Assembly: GCF_031348265.1 (NCBI RefSeq)
Contig: NZ_CP133771.1
Coordinates: forward strand, 2,542,001-2,606,000
Length of the DNA stretch: 64,000 bases
Direction of reading: 5' to 3'
Origin: Streptomyces collinus
GTDB taxonomy: Bacteria; Actinomycetota; Actinomycetes; Streptomycetales; Streptomycetaceae
Every line of letters begins with the position of its first letter. Positions within the stretch are counted from its first letter, which is position 1. Below are positions 8,226-16,177 of the stretch, piece after piece. Under the pieces are notes generated by a model. That model had not been told where the DNA came from, searched no databases, and worked only from the letters and a program-made list of their open reading frames with translations. A program made the translations under genes and the position numbers.

Positions 8226-9299
8226 TTACCGCCCAGTATCGGCGGTTGTGGAGGGGGAGACGGTCATCGAGTCCGCGCTGTTACTGGTGAGTGGAGCGCC
8301 GCTGGGCAGCAGGTTCTCGCCGGGGAGCTCCATGTCCGGGTCGGTGACGGGGAGTTGCGGCTCGTCCGGCTTCGCGGGTTCGGTGGCCGGGCCGGTTGCG
8401 GCCGGGGTTGGGGAGGCGGGGGTCGACGGAGTACGGGACGGCGGGGCACTCGGCCGGGCGGAGGGTGTCCGCGACGGCTTCGGTGTGGCGGCCGGCCGCG
8501 ACGGCTCCGGGTGCGCGGAGGAGGACCCGGCGGAGCCGTCCGGCACCACCCGGTGCCCTTCCATGAAGTACGTGTACCAGGCCCTGACCGTGCGCAGATA
8601 AGCCGTCGAGTGGTTGTAGCCGAGGATCGCCCGGTCCAGCTCGGCGGGGACGGAGAGGTCCCGGCCACCGGCACACAGATACCGTCCGGCGGCGAGTGCC
8701 GCGTCGAAGACGTTGTTCGGATCCGTACGCCCGTCGCCGTTGCCGTCCGCACCCCAGCGGGCCCAGGTCGACGGGATGAACTGCATCGGCCCGACCGCGC
8801 GGTCGTACGCCTTGTCCCCGTCGTGGACACCTCCGTCGGTGTCCCGGATCAGCGCGAAGGCCACGCCGTCCAGCCGCGGGCCGAGGATCGGCGCCACGGT
8901 CGTACCGTCCGACGTCACCCTGCCGCCCCGCGCCTGCCCCGACTCCACCTGCCCGATCGCCGCCAGCAGCTGCCAGCGCAGCCGGCAGCCGGGCGCCTCA
9001 CGCGCGAGCCGGTCCTCGGCCCGCCGATAGGCGGCGAACACGCTCGCCGGCAGCGCGCCGCCCACCTCCACGACCGCCCCGCCACCGCCCGCGCGCTTCC
9101 CGGTCCGCAGCGGCGGAAGCTCCGTGCGGTACGGCGCGTCACCGGACACGCTCGGTCCGTCATCGGCAGGTGCCTGCCGGGGCGCCGGTGCGGACGCCCG
9201 CGCCGGGATCACCCCCGGCGCCTGCGACGCGGTGAGCGCCGCCATCGCCACCACCGCGGCCGCCGTACCCCTGACACGTCTGCCCCTGTGCCCTGCCAC
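8226..9299 (-). CDS. Secreted lytic murein transglycosylase (MltB/SLT_2-like)
   Basis: 357 residues from GTG 9299, with a strong GGGAGGGG ribosome site 8 nt upstream. The signal peptide (about 1-35) is followed by a disordered section. The catalytic domain spans about 82-255, with the presumed catalytic Glu119 in IGQVESG, then AVGPMQFIPSTW and a Gly/Asp-rich calcium-like loop (GADGNGDGRTDPNN). The last 100 residues are a Pro/Ser/Thr/Ala tail, probably a cell-wall-spanning linker. By family it cleaves the MurNAc-GlcNAc bond of peptidoglycan with formation of anhydro-MurNAc. Its promoter-like motif matches that of the mce operon, so both may answer to the neighbouring sigma factor. Confidence 0.88.
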   Translation of the reverse strand: MAGHRGRRVRGTAAAVVAMAALTASQAPGVIPARASAPAPRQAPADDGPSVSGDAPYRTELPPLRTGKRAGGGGAVVEVGGALPASVFAAYRRAEDRLAREAPGCRLRWQLLAAIGQVESGQARGGRVTSDGTTVAPILGPRLDGVAFALIRDTDGGVHDGDKAYDRAVGPMQFIPSTWARWGADGNGDGRTDPNNVFDAALAAGRYLCAGGRDLSVPAELDRAILGYNHSTAYLRTVRAWYTYFMEGHRVVPDGSAGSSSAHPEPSRPAATPKPSRTPSARPSAPPSRTPSTPASPTPAATGPATEPAKPDEPQLPVTDPDMELPGENLLPSGAPLTSNSADSMTVSPSTTADTGR

Positions 9300-9616
9300 G
9301 TGCTGTTCCCCTCCCTGCGAGCTTCCTGTCGTCTGCTCTACGGGGGAGGGCGGTGGGTCCGTCGCGGGGATTTGCGCACGTTGCGGCTACGGCATAGCCC
9401 GCAGGCGGGTGACGAGGTGCTGGCAATCGCCCGCGAGCGCGCAGGGAATGCCCTGCTCAGGGAGCGATCGCAGATTCAAAGCGGCCCTGGTTGTGCTCGA
9501 CTGGCCAAGAGAGTGTGTGATCCGGCCCCCACGGGAAGCGGCAAGCTTTCGGTAGACACCCTCCAGTGGCATGATCGATTGACTGTTCGAGGTGACGGAC
9601 TTGGAGGGGGAACAGG
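9300..9616. other. Intergenic region between divergent genes
   Basis: No gene is supported here. It holds the transglycosylase promoter-like motif (9332-9365, minus strand) and, at the right end, a GGAGGGGG ribosome site for the TTG-started gene at 9617. I see no clear -35/-10 pair for the rightward genes. Confidence 0.7.
9332..9365 (-). promoter_or_regulatory. Promoter-like motif before the lytic transglycosylase gene
   Basis: On the minus strand: GCGACGGAC, 15 nt, GTAGAGCAGA, ending 32 nt before the GTG start. Both boxes and their spacing match the site before the mce operon at 6864-6897, while the 15-nt spacer is only partly conserved. That is what a shared sigma-factor promoter would look like. 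Confidence 0.6.
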
Positions 9617-10069
9617 TTGTCTTTCGAAGAGGAGTGGGCCCAGCTGAAGGCCGACGCCCTGGCACGTCAGCAAACCGGTGTGCAGATCAATCAGTTGCCG
9701 GCAGACAGCGGCGGCGGCGGTGCCGTCTCCCCGGCTGCCGGCTCCCTGGTCGCCAAGGCCCAGTCGATCAATGGCAACGCGAATCTGCTGATCGAGATCG
9801 CGGGTTTTCTCCATGAGGGCCGGCCGGATGCCGAACTGACCACCATGGCCCGCGCACCCCGGGTGCCCGCGGACGTGGCCAAGCAGGTCGCACGGTTCGC
9901 GGGCTTCGCCGATGACCAGTACCTGGACGCGGTCGCCCTGTTCGCGGCGCTGTCCACTCGCCTGAGGACGGCCGGCAGCGACTTCGTGAAGATCGATGAC
10001 GACACGGCTCAACACTTCCTCGACGACGTTCTGAAGTACGGGCAGTACGTCGCCCCGGAGGCGCGATGA
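9617..10069 (+). CDS. Small helical protein, first gene of an LXG/WXG-like trio
   Basis: 150 residues. The start is TTG at 9617, chosen because GGAGGGGG lies 6 nt upstream and the next gene overlaps its stop by ATGA. The protein has no signal peptide or membrane segment. A Gly-rich break at about 32-38 separates an N-terminal helix from a central helical stretch; the C-terminus is acidic. I do not recognise a named family. Size and position before a large helical-plus-muramidase protein resemble the small WXG100-like partners or chaperones of type VII secretion substrates, but no WxG motif is visible, so this role is inferred from context only. Confidence 0.75.
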   Translation: MSFEEEWAQLKADALARQQTGVQINQLPADSGGGGAVSPAAGSLVAKAQSINGNANLLIEIAGFLHEGRPDAELTTMARAPRVPADVAKQVARFAGFADDQYLDAVALFAALSTRLRTAGSDFVKIDDDTAQHFLDDVLKYGQYVAPEAR

Positions 10070-11454
10070 GCAGCGGCATCAGCCACCGTAAGGACGTCGA
10101 GTTCCTGGAAGACTGCAACCCACCCCTCGTCGAACGGAACGCGGACGAGTTCAAGCGCCTGCACGACATGCTCGTGGCGGTTGACCCTTCCGCCGAGCGC
10201 GCCGAGAAGCACACCCAGTGGAAGAGCGAAGGCAGTCAGCACTACGAAGCCCGGCTCACCGAGGCCCGCAAGCTGATCGCGCAGCTTGCGGAAGGCTATG
10301 CCAAAGCGTCCGGCGCTCTGCGCAGCTACGCGTTCGCGCTGGAGGTCGCCAAGGCCCACTACTCCAACGGCAAGGCGAACGAGCAGTCCCTCGCGGAACT
10401 GATCCACACCAAGGGCACGGCGATCACCCGTGAGGCGCAGGAGGCGGAGCCGATGCGCCAGTGGGAGGACATGCGGGACACCACCGGGGTCATGGACTTC
10501 TTCGCCGAGCTGACCATGGATGTCGACGACATCCGCGACGACGCGAACCGGCTGCACGATGCCGCCGGTGGGGACTTCCACCTGGCGAAGACCACGGAGC
10601 ACGAGGCGCGGGAGATCTGCGTGCACGAGCTCAAGCAGGCCTACGACCTGCTGCCGGACTTCCGGATGGGTTTCATCCAACGTGTCGACGTCGTCTCGGC
10701 GATCGCGGAGTTGCGGCGAGAGGCGGCCGAGGCGAGCACGAACCCGCTGATGCGGCTGCCCGGCAGCGGTCCCAAGGGGGACTACTACCCCACCGCCGGC
10801 GACGACATCGTGTCCCCGACCCTGCGAGACATTCGCCTCCAGATCGCCAACCTTCCTGGTGCGGAGGACAGTTACTGGAGTCCGCCGTCGACCGCACAGG
10901 ACCGGGCCGACTGGATAGCGGCGAACAAGGAGATCATCAAGGCCGCGGCACGGAATTCGGGGTTGCCACCGGACATGGTCGCCGGTATCGCGTGGCAGGA
11001 GGTCGGCGGACAGCCCGGCATCCTGGACGACATGACCGACACCATCCGCGAACAGGCGGACTCTCCCCTGAGCCCGATCGCTCCCGAGAGCCTGCCGTGG
11101 CGCCTCGGCGGTGACCCGGACAACACGTCGATGGGCCCCATCGCCATCCAGGTGCGACGTGGCGCCGAGGTTCTCGGCTACGACCCCGAGCACCTCACCG
11201 ATCAGCAGCGCGGCACGGTGGAAACAGCCTTGCAGGATCCTGCGCAGAACATCTTCATCGCTTCGGAGTACCTGGCCCAACTCAAGGCGGAGAGTGAGTT
11301 CGCCGCTGTGCCGGCCGAGGAGATGACACCAGCCCAGTACCAGGAACTCGCCGCGCGTTACAACGGCGGGCCGTACTGGGAGACCGACGACGCCCAGGAC
11401 TACGGGCGTGGGTTCGCGAACAATCTGGACGAGGCAAGGAACGCACTGCGCTGA
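10066..11454 (+). CDS. LXG/WXG-like helical protein with C-terminal muramidase (lysozyme-like) domain
   Basis: 462 residues with no signal peptide. The N-terminal about 230 residues are predicted helical and rich in charged heptads, resembling the secretion domains of LXG/WXG-type exported toxins. The C-terminal about 170 residues look like a lysozyme/soluble lytic transglycosylase fold. A presumed catalytic Glu312 lies in AGIAWQEVGG, SMGPIAIQ matches the usual glycine-rich second motif, and YNGG at 432-435 matches the third SLT motif. It overlaps both neighbours (ATGA at 10066, TGATG at 11452). A peptidoglycan-cutting effector exported by a non-Sec route is the best guess. A phage-type or sporulation hydrolase is the alternative. 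Confidence 0.75.
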   Translation: MSSGISHRKDVEFLEDCNPPLVERNADEFKRLHDMLVAVDPSAERAEKHTQWKSEGSQHYEARLTEARKLIAQLAEGYAKASGALRSYAFALEVAKAHYSNGKANEQSLAELIHTKGTAITREAQEAEPMRQWEDMRDTTGVMDFFAELTMDVDDIRDDANRLHDAAGGDFHLAKTTEHEAREICVHELKQAYDLLPDFRMGFIQRVDVVSAIAELRREAAEASTNPLMRLPGSGPKGDYYPTAGDDIVSPTLRDIRLQIANLPGAEDSYWSPPSTAQDRADWIAANKEIIKAAARNSGLPPDMVAGIAWQEVGGQPGILDDMTDTIREQADSPLSPIAPESLPWRLGGDPDNTSMGPIAIQVRRGAEVLGYDPEHLTDQQRGTVETALQDPAQNIFIASEYLAQLKAESEFAAVPAEEMTPAQYQELAARYNGGPYWETDDAQDYGRGFANNLDEARNALR

Positions 11455-11765
11455 TGACCAGCCCTTCCCACCTGGACGACGACCGCGGCTGCCTCCGTGT
11501 GGTCCTCGCTGTACCCCTCATCCTGCTCACCCTGATCGCCGCGTACTTCTGCTGGACGGCATTGACCATCACTCCGTCCGGTACCTGGGACGACGACGCG
11601 TACGCCGGAATCGTTCTGTCGTGCGTCGTCACCATCGCCGCCGCCGTAGCCGCGGCGGCGCTGTGGCTGGTGCCTTCGGTGCGGAGGACCATGCCGTGGT
11701 GGTGGATATTCCCCGCTCTGCTGTTGGCCGTGGTTGCAGGAGCGCGATGGGCCGTGGGCGGCTAG
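11454..11765 (+). CDS. Small membrane protein with three transmembrane segments, possible immunity partner
   Basis: 103 residues with three hydrophobic segments (about 14-36, 48-72 and 80-98); the last is tryptophan-rich (MPWWWIFPALLL). Its ATG shares a base with the muramidase-like gene's stop (TGATG), so the two are co-translated. No family is recognised. A small multi-pass protein coupled to a predicted wall-cutting effector is the usual layout for a membrane immunity protein, but an export accessory is equally possible. Confidence 0.7.
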   Translation: MTSPSHLDDDRGCLRVVLAVPLILLTLIAAYFCWTALTITPSGTWDDDAYAGIVLSCVVTIAAAVAAAALWLVPSVRRTMPWWWIFPALLLAVVAGARWAVGG

Positions 11766-11871
11766 GTCCAGCCACCGTCGCGTGTCACATCGACCGACAA
11801 CACGTCCGCCCAAGGTGACGCCACCTGGACATGCCCCGACAACAGGCAGCCGACACCCGCACCGATGCTAG

Positions 11872-12287
11872 CGGCAGACGAGTCGGGCTGTACGCCGGGT
11901 TCTGTTCCCCGGTTCCCTCGCGGGAGCCGGGGCGACGGCCATCCATCTAGGGCCGGCGTTGCCACCGGCCTCGTGCGGTCTACCCGCGGACTCGGGCGGG
12001 CAGCCCTCGATCGTCCGCGCAGGAGCACCGAGGTGCTCCCTTTTGACCTTGCTCCGGGTGGGGTTTACCTAGCTGCCTGAGTCACCTCAAGCACTGGTGG
12101 TCTCTTACACCACCGTTTCACCCTTACCGAGGACCGAGGTCCCCGGCGGTCTGCTTTCTGTGGCACTGTCCCGCGGGTCACCCCGGGTGGCCGTTAGCCA
12201 CCACCCTGCCCTGTGGAGCCCGGACGTTCCTCGGGAAGCTCCCCGTCAGGGGGACTCCACGCGGCCGTCCGCCCGGCTCGTCTGCCG
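11872..12287 (-). ncRNA. rnpB: RNase P RNA, bacterial class A
   Basis: Catalytic RNA subunit of RNase P, which matures tRNA 5' ends. On the minus strand the 5' end reads GGCAGACGAGCCGGGCGG and the 3' end reads CCCGACTCGTCTGCC, pairing to form helix P1. The conserved cores are present: GAGGAACGTCCGGGCTCCAC (CR-I), GGTAAGGGTGAAACGG, GGTAAACCCC, and AGAACCCGGCGTACAG near the 3' end (CR-V). Length is about 416 nt, normal for actinobacteria. Its first about 42 nt overlap the 3' coding end of the EamA transporter gene. Confidence 0.97.
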
Positions 12288-13178
12288 TGTCGACCATGGT
12301 ACCCGGCGGATGCCCCGCTTCGGCGCCGCGGCCGCCGTGGCCAGTACCGAGCCCGCCAGGATCAGGGTGAAGGCGACGCCGATGCCGAGGGTCAGCTTCT
12401 CGTCCAGGAAGAGCGCGCCCGCGGCGACCGCCACCGCCGGGTTGACGTAGGTGATCACGCCGGCCCGGGTCGGGCCGACCTCCTTGATCAGCTCCAGGAA
12501 GGCCACGAACGCGATCGCGGTGCAGACGACGCCCAGGCCGGCGAGGGCTGCCAGGACCTCGCCCGACGGCATGGTGGCGGGCCTGGTCAGGAAGGCCGCT
12601 GGGGCGTAGACGACGGCGGCGAGCGTGAGGCACGGGGTGATCAGCTGGAGGGTCGGGACGTCCTTGAGGTACCGGGCTGCTATCAGCGGGGCCGTGGCGT
12701 AGCCGACGACCGTCACCAGCACCTCGGCCATCGACAGGGCGTCGCCGCCGGTGAGGTGCGGCAGCGTCAGGACGGTGACGCCCGCGAGGCCGAGGGCCAG
12801 GCCCGCGATGCGGCGGGTGCCAACCCGCTCCCCCGCGCCGAAGAAGCGGGCCAGGAGGAGGGCGACGATCGGCACGCCCGCGATGAGGAGTCCGGCGGTG
12901 GAGCTGGACAGGTGGCGTTCGGCGTCGGTCAGGGTCCACCAGGGGCCGATGATCTCGATGACGGCGAAGGCCAGCATCGGCTTCCAGTGGGTCCGGACGG
13001 TACGGCCGAAGCCGCCCTGGCGCAGGGCGAAGGGAAGCAGGAGAGCGGCGCCGAGGGCGCAGCGTGCGAACACCACCATGGACGGGGACAGTTCGTCCAC
13101 CGCCACCTTGATCATCAGGTAGGGGACGCCCCAGATCACTCCCATGAGGGAGAACAGGAACCAGCCGCGTGCAGTCAT
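12246..13178 (-). CDS. EamA/DMT-family transporter
   Basis: 310 residues with ten predicted membrane helices in two EamA repeats (about 5-140 and 150-290; the second contains GPTRAGVITYVNPAVAV). This is the drug/metabolite transporter superfamily, usually exporters of amino acids or small metabolites; the substrate is unknown. The cytoplasmic tail after about residue 290 is encoded inside the 5' end of rnpB, so the stop codon at 12246 lies 42 nt into that RNA. It starts 19 nt after the AraC-family gene on the same strand, which suggests that regulator controls it. Confidence 0.9.
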   Translation of the reverse strand: MTARGWFLFSLMGVIWGVPYLMIKVAVDELSPSMVVFARCALGAALLLPFALRQGGFGRTVRTHWKPMLAFAVIEIIGPWWTLTDAERHLSSSTAGLLIAGVPIVALLLARFFGAGERVGTRRIAGLALGLAGVTVLTLPHLTGGDALSMAEVLVTVVGYATAPLIAARYLKDVPTLQLITPCLTLAAVVYAPAAFLTRPATMPSGEVLAALAGLGVVCTAIAFVAFLELIKEVGPTRAGVITYVNPAVAVAAGALFLDEKLTLGIGVAFTLILAGSVLATAAAAPKRGIRRVPWSTRQTSRADGRVESP

Positions 13179-13197
13179 GCGACGAGTCTCGGCCGTG

Positions 13198-14025
13198 TCA
13201 CCCCCTGGTGTCTTGAACGCTGTTGCGGTACGCCGCCGGGGTCACCCCCAGCACCCGGCGGAACCAGCGGGTGAGGTGCGCCTGGTCGGCGAAGCCGACG
13301 AGGCCGGCGACCTCGGCGGGGCGCAGTCCGGCTTCCAGGAGGCCGCGGGCCCTGGCCACCCGGTGCTGGGCGAGCCAGGCGTACGGCGGCACACCCATCG
13401 TCGTGCGGAAGGCGCGGAGCAGTTGGTAGCGGGACATGCCCAGGTCCGTGGCGAGCAGAGCCAGGGAGGGAGGGTCCAGCAGCTCGTCGGCCAGGCGGTC
13501 GCGTACGGTCCTGGCGATGCCGTCGGCCCCGGCCACGGTGTCGCTCGTCGCCCGGGCCGTGGAGTGGCGGCGGGCCAGGGCCGTGAGCAGCCAGGGCAGC
13601 CGGGACTCGGCCTCCAGGGGGTCGGGGCAGGCGCTGATGTCGGTGTGGGCGGCGCGCAGGGCCGCCGCCAGCTCCGGGTCGTGGAGGACGGGGTCGCGGA
13701 AGTGCGGGAGGCCGCCGAGGGTGCCGTCGGTGAGCAGGGCCGGTTCGGCGTAGAGGGCCTGGTAGGCGTAGCCGTCGCAGGCGGCCGGGCCGCCGGTGTG
13801 CATCTCGCCGGGCTCCAGGACGACGATCGAGCCGGGGTAGGAGTGGATGTGACCGCCCCGGTACGCGATGACCTCCGAGCCGCCGACCGTGACACCGATG
13901 GTGAATTCGTCGTGGGCGTGGGGCGCGTAGACGTGGCTGTCGAAGTGGGCGGTGAGGAGGTCCAGGGGCGGGCCGGACCGGCCCAGGCGTGCCCTGGTCC
14001 AGCTGGCCTGTTCTCGTATCCCCAT
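13198..14025 (-). CDS. AraC-family transcriptional regulator
   Basis: 275 residues from ATG 14025 (an in-frame GTG lies 9 nt upstream). The N-terminal cupin-type sensing domain (about 20-150) has HAHDEFTIGV and the PGSIVVLEPGEMHTG loop. The C-terminal double helix-turn-helix (about 175-270) contains LATDLGMSRYQLLRAF and the second recognition region VGFADQAHLTRWFRRVLGVTP. It sits directly upstream of the EamA exporter on the same strand, an arrangement in which AraC-like proteins usually activate the exporter in response to its substrate. Confidence 0.9.
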   Translation of the reverse strand: MGIREQASWTRARLGRSGPPLDLLTAHFDSHVYAPHAHDEFTIGVTVGGSEVIAYRGGHIHSYPGSIVVLEPGEMHTGGPAACDGYAYQALYAEPALLTDGTLGGLPHFRDPVLHDPELAAALRAAHTDISACPDPLEAESRLPWLLTALARRHSTARATSDTVAGADGIARTVRDRLADELLDPPSLALLATDLGMSRYQLLRAFRTTMGVPPYAWLAQHRVARARGLLEAGLRPAEVAGLVGFADQAHLTRWFRRVLGVTPAAYRNSVQDTRG

Positions 14026-14051
14026 GTGGCCCACCCCCGCCCCACAGGGGA

Positions 14052-14630
14052 TCAGAGGAGGTCGGCCGTGTCCAGGTCGAAGGCGAACGGTTCGGGAAGC
14101 GTGACGGACTTGCCGAAGGGGCGGGCGCAGTGCTCGCGGTAGTCGTCGTCCTTGGGCTCGCTGAACACCGTGACCTGAGCGGTGTCCCGGTCCAAGAGCA
14201 GATAGAGCGGGATGCCCGCGCGGGCGTAGCAGCGGCGTTTGGCCTCGCGGTCGGCCTGCGGCTTGGTGGAGGTCACCTCCATCACCATGGCGACGCCGTC
14301 GCAGGGCATCCAGGAGTCGGCTCCGCCGAACAAGTCGCGCTCGATGGGCCCGAAGGTGACGTCCGGAACCAGGTGATTCTTGGGGCAGGCACCCCCGCTC
14401 CTCAGCTTCAGCCCTTTGTTCCCGGAGAAGTCCATGTCGGTCTGGGAGCGCCTGATCACTTGCCTCACGATCCGGCTGATGTACTTCTCGTGATCCCCGT
14501 CCGGCGGCGGCGTCACAACGATCTCCCCCTCGATCAGCTCTGCCCGGAAACCCTCTGGGGTGTCCAGGGCGAGGAAGCCCTCCAGCAGGACGTCTTCCTG
14601 CGAGAGCGGCTCGTGGGCCATGGCAGTCAT
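14052..14630 (-). CDS. Uma2-family (DUF820) PD-(D/E)XK nuclease-like protein
   Basis: 192 residues from ATG 14630, with AGAAGGAGG upstream. The restriction-endonuclease fold is shown by ELIEGEIVVTPPP (about 45-57), VPDVTF with its catalytic-type Asp (about 102) and MVMEVTSTKPQADREAKRR (about 130-147), supplying the E-x-x and Lys positions. Uma2 proteins are abundant in Streptomyces and cyanobacteria, often in many copies. Their biological role is not settled and nuclease activity is inferred from the fold. It is convergent with nothing and shares the strand with AraC. Confidence 0.88.
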   Translation of the reverse strand: MTAMAHEPLSQEDVLLEGFLALDTPEGFRAELIEGEIVVTPPPDGDHEKYISRIVRQVIRRSQTDMDFSGNKGLKLRSGGACPKNHLVPDVTFGPIERDLFGGADSWMPCDGVAMVMEVTSTKPQADREAKRRCYARAGIPLYLLLDRDTAQVTVFSEPKDDDYREHCARPFGKSVTLPEPFAFDLDTADLL

Positions 14631-14756
14631 GTCACGCCCCTCCTTCTGTCGCCCGCCAGACTGGGACATCGCCGAACCACCCGCCGTGAGATCGGGAACC
14701 GTTCCCTCGATCGTGGCACACGATCACGGCCCCCGTCAGAAGGCCGGACGGCTCGC

Positions 14757-14787
14757 TTGACCCTGCCGCAACGTCAACGTCTTCACT
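14757..14787 (+). promoter_or_regulatory. Probable MerR-type promoter with 19-bp spacer, leaderless start
   Basis: TTGACC at 14757-14762, a 19-bp spacer carrying a partial palindrome around CGCAACGTCAACG, and TTCACT at 14782-14787. A 19-bp spacer is the hallmark of promoters controlled by MerR proteins. The ATG of the MerR gene lies 6 bp after the -10, so the transcript would be leaderless and autoregulated. Confidence 0.5.
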
Positions 14788-14793
14788 GGTGGC

Positions 14794-15549
14794 ATGCGGA
14801 TCGGAGAACTCGCCGCGGTCGTCGGCGTCACCACGCGGGCCGTGCGGCACTACCACCATCTGGGGCTGTTGCCCGAGCCCGAGCGGCGGGCCAACGGGTA
14901 CCGGGAGTACGGGTTGCGGCATGCCGTCGTGCTGGCGCGGATCCGGCGGATGACCGAGCTGGGGCTGGGGCTCGCGGAGGTGCGGGACGTGCTCGCGGAC
15001 GACGCCGGGAAGGATCTCGTCGAGGTGCTGACCGAGCTGGACGAGGATCTGGCGCGGCAGGAGGAGGCGCTCCGGGAGCGGCGGGCGCGGTTGCGGTCGC
15101 TGCTGGACGCGGAGGGCGGGGTGCCCGCCGAGGGGCCCGTGTCGCCCGAGCTGGCCGCGCTGTTCGCCGGGACCGCGCATCTGTCGGACTCGCCCATGGC
15201 CGCCAAGGACCGCGAGATCATCGCGTTCCTGGAGACCGCCGTCCCGGCGGAGGCCCGGGAGCAGATGGTGTCCTCGATCGGGGAGGCGCTGGGGAGCCCG
15301 GGGGCCGTGGCGCGGGCCGGCGAGGCCTACGCGCTGCTCGACGCGCTGGCCGGTGCCGGCCCCGATGACCCGCGCGTCGACGAGGCGGCCCGGGCACTCG
15401 CCGGCTGCATCCCGCCGGGGCTGTTCCCGGAGGCCGGGGAGCTCGACCAGGACAACGGTTTCCTGCGCGCGTTCTACGACGATCTCTCCCCGGCCCAGGC
15501 AGAGGTCATCCGCCGTGCACTGCGGATCCTCACCGAGGAGCGGCGATGA
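14794..15549 (+). CDS. MerR-family transcriptional regulator
   Basis: 251 residues. The N-terminal winged helix (about 1-70) begins MRIGELAAVVGVTTRAVRHYHHLGLL, a textbook MerR head, and is followed by a coiled-coil dimerisation helix (about 75-108). The remaining about 140 residues are an all-helical effector domain without a recognisable TipAS signature. No clustered cysteines are seen, so metal sensing is unlikely. The stop overlaps the next gene's start (ATGA), so the membrane protein downstream is probably a co-transcribed target. Confidence 0.92.
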   Translation: MRIGELAAVVGVTTRAVRHYHHLGLLPEPERRANGYREYGLRHAVVLARIRRMTELGLGLAEVRDVLADDAGKDLVEVLTELDEDLARQEEALRERRARLRSLLDAEGGVPAEGPVSPELAALFAGTAHLSDSPMAAKDREIIAFLETAVPAEAREQMVSSIGEALGSPGAVARAGEAYALLDALAGAGPDDPRVDEAARALAGCIPPGLFPEAGELDQDNGFLRAFYDDLSPAQAEVIRRALRILTEERR

Positions 15550-16124
15550 GGGTCGGAGGGCTGCTGGTGCGGCACGAGGTGCGGTTGCTCGTGAGTCTCG
15601 CCCTGTGGGTGGCGCGGCGTACGCACGGGACGGGCGGGGGCCGGGCCTTCGGGTACGCGGGCGGGCAGGGGGCGATGACGGCCGGGTTCGCGTTCGTGTG
15701 CCTGGTCGAGACGGTCGCGCTGTCCGTGCTGCTGCGCGACTGGCCGGCCGTGCACGCGGCGGTTCTCTTCCTGGACGTGTACACGATCGTGTTCGTCGTC
15801 GCGCTGCACGCCTCGTCCGTCGTACGTCCGCATGTGCTGCATGTGGAGCGCGGCTCGTTGCGGATACGGCGGTGCGTCCATGTCGACCTGTGCGTGCCGC
15901 TGGAGCGGATCGCCTCCGTGCGGCGTGAGCTGCGGATGACCCACGAGCGGGCCGACGGCGAGCTGAACGTCGAGGTCGGCTCGCAGACCACCGTGACGCT
16001 CGAACTGACGGAGCCCGTCACGCACGTCACCTTCCTCGGTCGGCGCCGCGAGGTGCGGGTCGTCCGTTTCCACGCCGACGACGCCGACGGGCTCGTGCGT
16101 GCCCTCGGCCGGGCGCGCGTCTGA
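15546..16124 (+). CDS. Hypothetical membrane protein coupled to the MerR gene
   Basis: 192 residues. Two membrane segments are seen at about 45-63 and 68-86, followed by a soluble beta-rich domain (about 95-190, alternating charged and hydrophobic residues, VERGSLRIRRCVHVDL). This resembles bacterial PH-like membrane-anchored domains. No named function is recognised. The 4-bp overlap with the MerR gene indicates joint expression. Confidence 0.8.
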   Translation: MRVGGLLVRHEVRLLVSLALWVARRTHGTGGGRAFGYAGGQGAMTAGFAFVCLVETVALSVLLRDWPAVHAAVLFLDVYTIVFVVALHASSVVRPHVLHVERGSLRIRRCVHVDLCVPLERIASVRRELRMTHERADGELNVEVGSQTTVTLELTEPVTHVTFLGRRREVRVVRFHADDADGLVRALGRARV

Positions 16125-16177
16125 GCTCCCCGTACACCCCCGTACGCTGTCGGCGGAGTTCGATCGAAGGAGTACGC

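Noticed and set aside
6501..9647. A very long open frame (over 1,000 codons) on the plus strand across the ATPase, sigma and transglycosylase genes
   Set aside because: It is the antisense shadow of three well-supported minus-strand genes; composition is Arg/Gly/Pro-rich with no recognisable domain, as expected from GC-rich codon structure.
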